A stretch of 60,000 nucleotides of DNA from contig NC_079883.1 in assembly GCF_029227915.1 (NCBI RefSeq), forward strand, positions 24,740,001 through 24,800,000, written 5' to 3'. The notes beneath the pieces were generated by a model. The model was not told where the DNA came from, ran no database searches, and saw only the letters and a program-made list of their open reading frames with translations. The DNA is from Hydractinia symbiolongicarpus. Taxonomy: Eukaryota; Cnidaria; Hydrozoa; Anthoathecata; Hydractiniidae. Position numbers and translations under genes: made by a program. Positions 1-18,111 of this stretch are shown here, piece by piece; the stretch's first letter is position 1, and every line of letters begins with the position of its first letter.

Positions 1-278
1 CTTCGGTGTGTTACAAAACAAACTACAAAAACAACTTACTGTCTAACATGATGGTGCAGTAAGATGGTCTTGTCTTTAACCCAACGACTATTATTCTTTC
101 AACCCAAGATTTAGTACTAAATTTGCTATGAGTATCCCTACAATTGAAAAAAAAAACGTTATTCTACCGAATAGTGATTTAAAAACAAATACGATTAACG
201 GCAACCACAACTAAAAAGAAGTGGTTTCAGTTTTGGCAACAGGCATGGTTTTTGAAATATTCATAATATTTGACTAAC

Positions 279-7432
<7,154 letters not shown>

Positions 7433-9255
7433 CTTTCTATAAACAAAACAGTTAGTTTTAGTTAATATTAATCCATCACATTTTTTCATTAACATTTAAA
7501 ATTTCGCAAAGTAAATTTGTTTAATATTACATCACAAATAAAGATTTTAAGTCCCTTTAATGTACAATAATATGTCAGAAACAATTAGACCCAGGGCATT
7601 TACATCACAGTGTCCTGTCCTATACATTTCCAAAAATGCAGGGAAATTTCGATATTCATATGTTGCTACATGAGGTTTGTTAGGTCACAGAAGAGAAGAT
7701 AATTGTCCCAGAGCTGGTTGATTGAAGCAGCGTAAAACACAATTTTCCAGAAACTTTGTGTGACCTTCTAATTGTCCCCACGTTTTTGCTTTCCAAATAC
7801 AGCGACCAAGCTCAGGATTGATAATCAAGAAAAACAAATGGATTTATAAAAATAAGAAGCATTTAGTTTATATAATATATACACACAAGAAAATTCTCTA
7901 CACTCCAGTCAAGGAAATCTAAAGATTACAAAGATGGAAACTTTTAATTAAATTTTTTTGATATTGTTGGGATGTAAGACGACAGTACTACAAGAGCAAA
8001 AACTTGTCATTGCTGAAATAACACAGATATTTTGTTTGACATTAACGTGTGAAAATGGTTATAAAATGGTTATACTTGAAATTGTTATAAAATGACGATC
8101 ACATGGCCTAACTGGGCATAGAAGCTATGATTTATTCTACTCTTTATTCTAAAACAAGATGTTACAAAATTGATAAGGGACACACCTATAAAAATTGTCT
8201 AAAGTTTATCAAAATTGAAAAAGCAAACCCATATACATATAAAAGTTGTACTATCAAAACCAGATTGATAATATTACTGTAATTAATATTTGTTGTGTTA
8301 AGACGACTTAATTTGTGCCAATACACTATTATTGTGAGCCCATTTGTTGATCTCATTGAAAGACACTAAAAAAGTGACAACAGCATTTTTTTGCAGCCAT
8401 TAGTGCAAAGTGAGAAAGTAATTACAGGCACATGCCGAACCTTGCTATCAGTTCCATTTGTTGCACTCCTTATGGCACTTTCGGGCCATCGAATGAAACA
8501 TTGAGAATTAAATGGACGATGTTCATCAGTTAATTGCTTCATAAAGCTGTGACACATTGTAAAGATAATAAAAAGGGCTGCTGGATGATTTATTGTAAGT
8601 AACTGAATTTTTTACGCAAATAAATATAGAATATTTTTAGAAATAATAGTAAATAATTAGTATATAATATAGTATATAATGTATATAAACAAAAATTTAA
8701 TAATCAACAGCATACAAAAGGTTATAAGGAGACATTCATTATCTATATCAATAAGCATATAATTGCTGTAAAAATAGGTCAGGTGCATGGTAGAATGATA
8801 TTGACAAGAGACCACTACAGAAGCTTAACACACATCTCTGAAACTGTTTAAACTCAGCGATTCGGTTCAGCTTTGTTGCCATAGTGATAATTGACATTAT
8901 GCTTAATTGACGAATCGCATTTGTGCCATTTTTTAAATTTCACTGGGTGAAAACAAACCTAGTTCATAGGGGGGAAGAATGCTAAAAAAATGTGGAAATG
9001 GAAGAATAATTAGCTAACGAAAGGTAACCACAATAAAAATCTGTCTGGAAATGATGCTTAGCTGTCTAGCTAGATTTTACTCAAAAAAATTATCTTTGCT
9101 CAAACTTCTCAACATTATTCTTAAAACTTCAAAATGTGTTTAGCTCTGCACTCTCCTCACCTAAAATACGAAAACTTTTCACCTCCAAAAAAATTGTTAT
9201 GATGTCAAACCGGATCGCTGAATAGCCAAATACCACAAGCCAAACGCAAACAGAA
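7433..9255. other. AT-rich spacer upstream of GANAB
   Basis: No convincing gene is seen. The GANAB promoter and 5' UTR should lie just above 7432, but I could not fix a TATA box or initiator. Reading frames in this stretch are short and without family features. Confidence 0.5.
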
Positions 9256-9694
9256 GAGGGTGCTGACAAGCCGCAAACACCCACATATATAAGGGCGAGT
9301 TTGGGTGACTGTTCGAATTAAATTGACGGTTGTCCGCCGAAACCTCCCGCACTTTTCCGAACACGCCCGGAACATTCCCAAAATGCAACACCTTGTAACA
9401 TAAACATGGCGAACGACAGTTGAAAGAACGCGCGTGAAGAGAAAGGAGGTAATAAAGTTATTTATTAAGTAAATCTTATCAAAATCTTTTAAGAAATTAG
9501 CTACCATATAGTTAGTTCATTTTAATTTTTAGCTATACTTTTTTAAATAATTCTTCGAGAGTCATTTATGGTGAATTTTTTTTTTCGGGCATTGTTCAGG
9601 ACTATGCGGTTTTTTCGGGCAAATACCTAAAATTTTTTTAAAACGCCGAACTCGCCCGCACTTTCTACGGCGAATGCGGCTTATGGGCACCCTC
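9256..9694. mobile_element. Small inverted-repeat element (MITE-like)
   Basis: The ends match as an imperfect inverted repeat of about 27 bp: left GAGGGTGCTGACAAGCCGCA, right (reverse complement) GAGGGTGCCCATAAGCCGCA. The interior is locally GC-richer and holds further related blocks (CGCCCGCACTTTC type). No target duplication is obvious and no protein is encoded, so this is probably a non-autonomous DNA transposon of unknown family. Confidence 0.5.
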
Positions 9695-10559
9695 ATCACA
9701 AACAGTTCCAAAGTCAGAAATAATTTCTCTTTTACAGAAAAAACCCACATAAGAACTGGTTTTTGAGTTCTCTTATTTGAGAGTTGCCACATAGCTACGA
9801 CGGGAAACCATTTCCATAGCTACATGCATATGTATATCCCTCCTTCATGACTATTTTTTAACAGGGTCAAGAAGGACAAAAACAAAAGAATGTAAAACGA
9901 AGTAACACAATGAAAAACAGACAAAATTCCTCTTTTAGTTAATATAACGCTGACGTTTTTGTATAAAAGCATTTAAAAACAACCACACGCAAAATCTCGT
10001 AGCTAAGAATCAAAGTTTGTTAATCATAAAGCAAGAAATTAGGTATAGTTAAAAACGGAGGCAGCAGTGGAGTGTTGTTTTTCTTTTATGTACAAGGATC
10101 TAGTTTTGTGGAACAATGAAACTAAGTAAAACCCTCTTACTCTTTTCGGATTTTCTTAAGCGTTTTTGAAGAGTGGCGATTTCCAAATGTAGTCCACAGC
10201 CAATCTACCATAATGAATGGCGACGCAGCGAATCTCCGTCCCCGTGTCTCTAAAATCACACCGATTGGTTTATTTATTTGTTAGTTACAAATTAGAAAGC
10301 CACGTGTTTCTTTGGTGGCGGGTGCAGGCACCGTTACGCGATATCTGTTGCCACAGTGTGGAGACATTGAATCTTTGAATCATTCAAGCACACACGTTGT
10401 TGCTGCCAACAAGCTCCTAGTCAAAAACGACAAAACACATAATATTGACATACATAATATTGCTGTCTTTATTATCGACTAGTTACAAGGCTAATTTCTT
10501 CCTTTTTCTCTTTTCCTTTCTTTTAATAATTGTTTTTTTTCCTCTTTTTTTCCCTCTTA
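9695..10559. other. Spacer with no recognisable gene
   Basis: AT-rich sequence between the small inverted-repeat element and the non-LTR remnant. I see no exon, RNA gene or clear repeat end here. Confidence 0.5.
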
Positions 10560-10925
10560 TTCTCTCTTATTTCTTGTTTCTACTCTTCTTGCTTCATTAC
10601 CCTTCTGTCTCTTCTTTCCATATATTTTTCAATCCATTCATTTGTTCATCTCATTCTGCCGATGTCGTTCGTCTCCTTTAACCATTCCTTTGCGATATCT
10701 CTTCTTTTCCCACACAAGTTTACTCTTTCACAATCTATTATATGTTCCGTAGTTTCTTTTTCGCCGCATACACACGTCCTATCTTTTCCCATAGTATTAC
10801 CTATGTCTAACATTTTCAATCTTCGTATAACTAGCTTCTTTTATCCCCATTCCACTTATGTACTTTTTTCTTTCGAATTTTTGTCCACTGGCAATCTGAC
10901 GTATGCAAGTTTGTTTTCTTATTAG
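10560..10925 (-). pseudogene. Non-LTR retrotransposon (LINE) 3' remnant with C-terminal zinc-knuckle
   Basis: Read on the minus strand, the pyrimidine-rich plus strand becomes a purine-rich coding-like stretch. Around 10725-10785 it contains CVCGEKETTEHIIDC, the Cys-rich motif (CxCGxxETxxHxxxxC) that follows the reverse transcriptase in many LINE-type proteins. The frame breaks up- and downstream, and no reverse transcriptase core is left. The plus-strand frames in the same place are low-complexity Phe/Leu/Ser strings and are not genes. Confidence 0.5.
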
Positions 10926-11544
10926 AAATATAAGCTGCATTTCATTAGACCCAAACCGAGAATACTTGAAAATCTAAATTTACGCTGACGGGGGATGTAT
11001 TCGTGCAAAAATTAGGAAAATACAGTCAGATTTACAGAGATATATCTCCGTAAATCTGACTGTAATATATTATTTTTGAACTAAAGAATAAATAAATAAA
11101 TGATGTTGTAAAAACATGTTGTTTTTAAAATAATTGATTTTTATTATTTTTTTAATTTTTAATTTTTAATTTTTTTTAATACAATCGATGAAGCAATTCA
11201 GGTTAAATACTTTCTTACTTGATATAATAAAATAAAAAATAAAATATAAGATATAAATTATATTATGTGTGACGTCATAATATAAAAAAGTAACAAGAAG
11301 CCCTGGGGGCTCTAAAACTTTCCGCTTGCTACCAAAATATTTAATGACAACCTGCTAATTCGTTGTGTTTTTGTGCCAAACATTCGAAAAGGTTTAGTGC
11401 ATGAAGCTCTGAAGATAAAGCACACAAGTGACATTATATCTTACAACAAACGCAAACAAAACGAAATGTGTCATAATAAACTCACATTTTAAAAGAAATT
11501 GCTAACAAAAAATACAGCCTATCATTCATGGTTGAAAGTCTTGC

Positions 11545-11827
11545 GATTGAAACGTTTTTGGTCTTGAACGCCATTTAGTTGATAAAAAATCAAAATTTTA
11601 ATGTGACCATCATTTTCAGCATACTTTATTTGTTAACTGTGCTAAATTCGGCCGAAAATGAAGTGGTTTTAATTTTTGGACCAATTTTGGCCTAAAGTGA
11701 CATTTAGGTGACAAAAATCAAAATTTTGATGTCACCAATATGTTCAGCATACCTTTTTTGTTAAGTTTGCCAGTTTTTGTTGGAAAAAAAGTAGTTTTGA
11801 TTCTTGGACCAATTTTTGCTTAAAATG
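11545..11827 (+). repeat. Tandem satellite, about 128-bp unit (left part)
   Basis: About two units are visible. Each runs GACATTTAGGTGACAAAAAT, CAAAATTTTGATGTCACC, TTCAGCATAC, TTTTTGTTAA, GGACCAATTTTGGCCTAAAAT. The array is interrupted at 11828 by the RAG1-like transposon and continues after it at 17781. Confidence 0.8.
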
Positions 11828-11877
11828 CACGGCTGTTTCAGCTAGCGAGATTTCGGAAACTCAGACTGCGCATGTCC
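11828..11877 (+). repeat. Left terminal inverted repeat of the RAG1-like transposon
   Basis: CACGGCTGTTTCAG, a short insertion relative to the right end, then GGAAACTCAGACTGCGCATG. It pairs with 17740-17780. Confidence 0.85.
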
Positions 11878-12307
11878 AAAAAAAATTTAAAATAAGGACT
11901 GGGGCGAGTTGCGCTTAAAAGTAAACAAATTTTAGGGTAGCTAGCACCAGGTTTAATAGGCATTTTAATCACATAAACCAACTTAAGGACTGGAAACTAA
12001 GTGGTTTAAATAAAATATAGTCCTATACCAATAAGATTAATTCAAATACAAAGCTATTCGCTTGTTGCCTAGCTAAAACAAAACAAAAACTTTCAACCTC
12101 CATTTTGAAGACTGTGGACACCATGCCAACTTAAAGCAAAATATTTTCAGATACGAAGTTATCCCACAGATAATTTTTATAAAAATCATTCCAAGATAGT
12201 TACGAGATACGAATAAAAAAAGAACTGTAGGTGTATCAGTACATTACGAATTGATATTGTATCAAACATTAGGTACTTTTTTTTCAAAATTTTTGTTAAA
12301 GTTCAAG

Positions 12308-15300
12308 ATGGCTACTGGGGATTTACACCTAGCTCGGTTGAACAAGCTGTGTCGAATATGTGGAAACACTCTGCCTGGACGATCACATATTGTCCAAGAG
12401 CACATAAAGAACTTGGACAGTATTTTCAGAGCTGATTTTTATTCTGATCGGGCAGGCATTCACCCAAAAAAATTCTGTCACTCGTGCTTTGCTACAATAA
12501 GTAATGTCCTAAAACGTGACTCAGCTACCGCTATTGTGCCTGTTAAATGGTATACACATAAAGACACCGAGTGCAAAACATGCATATTAAGTGCACAAAA
12601 AAAGAGAGGTGGCAAACCTATGAAAAGAAGGGGCGGTGGTAACCCAACACACAAAGCTGTGGATTCCGCAGAAAAAACTTGGACACCCCTAGAACTTAAT
12701 AAAATTTACAGAAAAACCTCTGAACTTTTTGACTATAGTGGAAACGTTCTCTCAGACATAAATATCAGTGAAGGCAACTGGGAACATCTGATTTGTGCTT
12801 TGTGTAGCAATATTTTAAAAAGGCCATTAATGATAAACCAATGTAACCACGTGTTTTGTGCCTTGTGTTTAACAAATTGGTTGGAAAATTCAAATAGATG
12901 TCCCACCTGCAGCATCCCAACAACACCCGGGGATGTCTCGCCTGGTTTGTGCATTTCCAGGATTTTAAACACACGAGTTGTCAAGGGAACATGTGGTTGT
13001 TCATTTAAACTGCTGTCTGCACAATCGCACACATGCTCTCCAGCATTGTCATTTACAACACTAGAGATGATGCAGTTGAGCCCTTCCAAGCCTGTACCGA
13101 AAAAGGTAGAAGAATGCATTGCTCATGTGGTTGGAATAAAAATGCAGCAGTCAAACTTGCCGAATAAAACTGTCCAATTGCCCAGTGGAAGTTCACAAGT
13201 AAGATTACTTATGTATGGAGTGGACTCAGTAAAAGTGATTTGACATTGACTTTTTTTAACAAGCAACTGATTTTCAAACGGCTGATAAAGCAAAAAATTT
13301 TGATCTTAGCAATTTTAAGGCTGAAATCAAAACTGAAAATAAGTTGCTTTTGTATATGTCTATATATGTGCATACCTAGGTTATCATTTTTTTACAATTC
13401 CAGTGAAATGTTTCTTATACACATTTTTTATACAAAAAACAAGCCATAATAAGAACAAGACAAATTTTAAAATGTTCAGAGTAAATAATTAAAAATAATA
13501 ATAAATATAAGTAAGTGGCTAGAGGGGTCACAGAATATAGGAAGTTTTGGGGGTCAATAAAAACCATTCTATATATTAGGAGATTTACTAAAATTTTGAT
13601 GTGCCCACCCTAAATGCTAAGGCGTCTACATCGTTAAGTGATCTTATATAAAAAATGTGTATAACTACTTTATACAAAAATACAAAACTATGCTATGTTA
13701 TATTAAAAATAATGTACACATAATTGTCTGTAACAATATGATAATTTTAATAGTAATATTACATTTTACATAAAACAAATTAATAACATATGTTCCATAT
13801 TTTAGCCATTGACAATAACACCCATTAGAATTCCTCGCAAGTCTTCTGATGAAACATGTGAAAGGAATGTGCGGAAAAGAGCAAATACAGCCAAGGAGTT
13901 AATCCATCTGATGTCTGGTGAAGAAACCCAATCTGTCACAAAACAGACCACAGCACTGCTAAAGTCTATGGAAGAAAGTGACAGAAATACTATCATTAAA
14001 AATTTGGGTACAGAAGTCATTATTCCAGCCAATCACATCACAGCAATGAAATCAAATTTAAACATGCCATGGAATCAACTACGTGAAATATCACGTTGGT
14101 TGAAAACATTCAACATAAAAATTGAATCAGAAAAAAAAGCAAGAAGTGTCGCTGCTGAATGGGTAGGCCAAGGACTGAGAGTTGAGCTGGCTCCTCTCAC
14201 CAAATTATCAGTTGGAAACAGGGTATCCGTTATACCTAGGCCCTGGGGGTATCTGTATAATGTAGTTGGCCACATTCTGTATCAACTCAAAAAGCTAGAA
14301 TGTCACAATTTACTTGTAAAACATAGTTTCATTCCTGACAATGAGATCCATGTTAAAATTGGTGGAGACCATGGAGGAAATAGTTTTAAAATGGCATATC
14401 AAACAGGCAATGTTCTAAACCCAAACAAGAAGGAAAACACAATAATGTTTAGCATTTTTGAAGGTAACAAACATTAATGCAATATATTACAAATATGAAA
14501 AAAAAAAAATTAAAACTGGAATTTCCAAAATTCTATGCATGTGATGTCTAATTGTGATCTAAAGTAGAAATGATCTAAGTGATCTAAAGTAGAAATCAAA
14601 ACATTTTTTATATTTTTTTTTTAAATTAGGGAAAGACACAAGAACAAACTTAAGAGTCTGCCTTGAACGGTTTCGACCACAAATAAAAATGCTGCAACAA
14701 GTCAAATATAAAGAGTCGATATTCCGTGTATTTATGTATGGCGACTACGAATTTCTGTGTGCAATGTATGGTATAACTGGTGCAAATGGTAAATATTAAT
14801 TACTTAAGATCTGGGGCAAGTTGCTAGTTGATAATCAAAATTAATTAATTTTTGACCACAAATAAAAATGCTGCAACAAGTCAAATATAAAGAGTCGATA
14901 TTCCGTGTATTTATGTATGGCGACTACGAATTTCTGTGTGCAATGTATGGTATAACTGGTGCAAATGGTAAATATTAATTACTTAAGATCTGGGGCAAGT
15001 TGCTAGTTGATAATCAAAATTAATTAATTTTTACAGAACTTTTTTTGCAACTTCATAAAGTTCCTGTAGTTTAACAATGGGTTTTTACTACGCAGATATG
15101 GGAAATGCATAGTTAAAAATGGTTTATTTTTAAAAGTTTCTAATAAAATATGTATACTTTAACATTTGTGTTTAGGGCGTCACAGCTGTTTGTTTTGCAA
15201 CATTACCTCAAAACTAATGAACATCCCAGTGTTTACTCGCAAGAAATTTAAGAAAAGGTCACTGGCGACACTTGAAGAAAATTTAGCAGATTTCCGTGAA

Positions 15301-16952
15301 AGTGGTGGGAGCCCTAAAAATGCGAAAGAATTTTATAATGTCATTGACAACATATTTTTTGACATACCTATTGATCAAGTATACATCATATTTTTATGCT
15401 TTTCCACTGCAAGTTGATTTAATAATCCCAAAATAAAATCTATATAAACACCTAATTTTAGGTCTGTATTCCTGGTCTTCATATTTCCTTGGGTGTATAT
15501 CAAAAGATGTTTAAAATGTTTGAGTCTTCTTGCCAAGACTATGATGTAAAAATAGCTCTGCTGTTGGCAACAGAAGACAATGAACTGGATTCAGATTATG
15601 GTGACTACATCGAAGTCCTTAAAGAAACAAATGACTTGCAGCAAAAGCTGGAAGATGAAAAAGCCAAATTAGCAAACCAGCAAGATCAGTTAAACTGGCT
15701 TGTAATATCTGGTGGCTTACAACGAAATATACTGACGTACGAGAAAAGTATAATAAAAACTGAGAAGAAAATCACAGAATTAGAATTAGAAATCTCAACC
15801 TTGGGAAACAACAAAAGAATTTTAGTGGGTATGATCATTTTTATTACCTAAGTAATTTTTTGTGATATTCGCAAATGTTTTTTTGTCTGGAAATTCCAAG
15901 AAATTTAATTCCCGAAAAAAAACTTTCCAAAATTATAATTTTCATTCTGATCTTATGATGCAAGCCTTATATTCTCTCCAATCTAAAGCTATGTTTAATA
16001 GTTTGTTCATCTTATTTTAGGTGTTGGTCCTTGTGCTTCTTCAATAGATAAAACGCTGCAAAAAATGGGTGTTGAACGTCAGGCCTACCATGGCCAAAGT
16101 TTTATCGGCAACCATGTACATAAATTGCTAAAGGTTTGTTAATACTAACAATAATGTAGCAATTTAAAAATAACATATTTAAAGAAAATTAAAAAAACAA
16201 TCTTGCTCTTATAGAAAGAAAACATCCAAAATTTAACATCCAGCATTAAAGAGATTGTTGCAGCACAAAAGCATGATGACCAGCTTATTCACAGTGTGAA
16301 TTTAGAAATGGATAAGTACGACATGTTATTTACTTACTTTGCAGAAGTTCATAACATTTACAATTCGGCAAAATATCTGTCATGTGAGGAAATACTGGCT
16401 TTAGGTGAGAAACTTGTTCCTTTTTTTAATAATAAATAAGTTTTTTTTAAAATTTCATGTGCCAAAAACAAAACAAAAAGAAAGAATAATATACATATAG
16501 TACATAATTCTAGAAATTTCAATTAATAAATTCATGATGCATCTGCGAACTAACTGGCCAAAAGTTAATATTTCACCAAAACTGCATATGCTTGAAGATC
16601 ATGTCACTGAGTTCATAGCAAAATGGAATGTTGGATTTGGGTTTTATGGCGAACAAGGTAAACAGCCACTTAAATTTGTAACCTGGTAACACCAAAATTT
16701 GTGTTTTTTACCAAAATGTGTTATTTTTCAGAAAATGTGTAGCTAGCTAGCTTAAATGTCAAATTATAACATTTTTAAGGTGGAGAAAGCTTGCATCATG
16801 AAATCAACAGGATGTCGAGCAGGTACAGCTGCATCAAAAACCCAGTCGAGCGGTTACGAAATACATTAAAGCAACATTTTGTTAATGTAAATCCTGAATC
16901 GAGCCAATTAAAACCAAAAATTAAAAAAAGAAAAATTGCACGTGAAGAATAA
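12308..16952 (+). CDS. RAG1-N-like RING finger plus DDE transposase (965 aa, nine exons)
   Basis: Exons: 12308-13198, 13806-14463, 14630-14788, 15176-15378, 15462-15828, 16021-16133, 16215-16404, 16514-16657 and 16780-16952. All have GT/AG borders, matching phases and no stop, giving 965 codons. The start is the ATG at 12308; an in-frame TTG-initiated extension upstream is less likely. Residues 15-18 (CRIC), about 57-60 (CHSC) and 87-90 (CKTC) plus a C3HC4 RING at 163-201 match the Cys-rich N-terminal third of vertebrate RAG1. Exons 2-9 look like a transposase: KIGGDHGG (Asp 485), MYGDYEFL (Asp 555), GRHSCLFC zinc ligands (574/577), a coiled coil in exon 5, VERQAYHGQSFIGNH, and EQGGESLHHE with Glu 907, 911 or 916 as third acid. 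Family knowledge ties this layout to the Aplysia N-RAG-TP/Chapaev elements. An AATAAA lies at 17264. The intact frame suggests recent or continuing activity. Confidence 0.88.
14675..15032 (+). repeat. Perfect 179-bp tandem duplication covering an exon/intron border
   Basis: Bases 14675-14853 and 14854-15032 are identical. The unit holds most of transposase exon 3, its GT donor and 65 bp of intron, but not the AG acceptor. The second copy therefore has a donor but no acceptor and should stay inside the intron (14789-15175), leaving the protein unchanged. Full identity means the duplication is very recent, or possibly an assembly error. Confidence 0.95.
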
Positions 16953-17739
16953 CTTTTAGACTTACAGCTTAGATAGCTAGTTATATCTTTAACTGCATAT
17001 TAGCATTACTTTGCAAGCTCCTTTAGTCTTTGCATTATTTCAAAGGTGGATCAGCTGGTCTAGAAAGAAAAAGAATTGAACAGTTAATTAGCTTACTACA
17101 TGCATAGTTCATTTTTATTTGACTTTTTGTCGAGCTTACGTTAGTAGTGTATGAGACGCAGAAACCTTATTTAGAGTTACAGAATTGTTTATATAGAATG
17201 TTGTTTAGTGTTGTTATTCTGTGAAATATTAGCTTAGTAAACTACAACAGTTTTAATGCCTACAATAAATCATACAGTAGATTATGTCAAAGAGGGAGTT
17301 AAAATTTTCAGGTTTTACACTAACTTTTATTGCCAGAATTCAGCGCTCTAGCATTCTTTCAGAAGTACTGATACAGTTTTTTCGTTTTTCTTACCTTGTA
17401 GATGAGCCTTTCAGCTTTCCAAAAATATATAATACACCAGCCACATAACTTCGCAACGTCCACAAAACCAAAAATTAGTTGGAACAAGTTGCCATGTTAA
17501 TTTTAACAAAAAAAAGTATGCCTTCAAAACTGCCACAGTATTACTCCAACAGCATGCTTGTCGCAAAGGTAAAAGAAAGATTTAGCTTCCAGCGTGTTGA
17601 AATGCTTTAAAAAACTAAATTAAATCCACTGAAATAGATTCTATCATGCAAAAGCGATTTCAAAAAGTTAGTTACTTATTTATCATGATTGTTTTTATTT
17701 GCGCCCGCCATCTTGCGCCTCAACGTGGCCGTAATTATT

Positions 17740-17780
17740 GACGCATGCGCAGTCTTAGTTTCCGCTCTGAAACAGCCGTG
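17740..17780 (-). repeat. Right terminal inverted repeat of the RAG1-like transposon
   Basis: Its reverse complement reads CACGGCTGTTTCAG, GGAAACTAAGACTGCGCATG. The AATG target duplication follows immediately at 17781. Confidence 0.85.
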
Positions 17781-18111
17781 AATGACATTTAGGTGACAAA
17801 AATCAAAATTTTGAGATCATCAATATGTTCAGCATACCTTTTTTGTTAAGTTTGCCAGTTTTTGTTGGAAATAAAGTAGTTTTGATTCTTGGACAAATTT
17901 TGGCCTAAAATGACATTTAAGGTGGCAAAAAATCAAAATTATGATGTCACCATCATGTTGAGCATACTTTTTTGTTAACTTCTAAATTTTGTCGAAAATA
18001 AAGTAGTTTTAATTTTTGGACCAATTTTGGCCTAAAATGACATTTAGGTGACAACAATCAAAATTATGATGTCACCATTATGTTCAGCTTACTTTTTTTG
18101 TTAACTGTGCC
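17781..18111 (+). repeat. Tandem satellite, about 128-bp unit (middle part)
   Basis: This continues the array of 11545-11827 after the RAG1-like element, with roughly 2.5 more units, and is interrupted again at 18112 by the next inverted-repeat element. Confidence 0.8.

Larger units (their letters stand above)
11828..17780 (+). mobile_element. Complete Chapaev/N-RAG-TP-like DNA transposon with RAG1-N-like transposase
   Basis: The 5953-bp element begins CACGGCTGTTTCAG and ends with its reverse complement. The inverted repeat extends inward as GGAAACTnAGACTGCGCATG after a small gap (about 40 bp in all). It is flanked by AATG at 11824-11827 and 17781-17784. Removing the element and one AATG restores the satellite reading TTAAAATGACATTTA, which occurs uninterrupted nearby, so the 4-bp target duplication is well supported. 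A 4-bp duplication with CAC ends fits what I know of the Chapaev superfamily; Transib and RAG elements make 5-bp duplications. It contains one nine-exon gene without stops. The family name is from memory of motifs and end structure; the element boundaries are seen directly. Confidence 0.88.

Noticed and set aside
10445-10925. Plus-strand frames rich in Phe, Leu and Ser
   Set aside because: They are the antisense of a LINE remnant whose Cys-rich motif is on the minus strand.
11828-17780. Calling the element Transib/ProtoRAG
   Set aside because: The duplication is 4 bp, not 5, the ends are not CACWRTG-like with RSS spacing, and the catalytic motifs differ from the RAG1 core. No RAG2-like gene is present.
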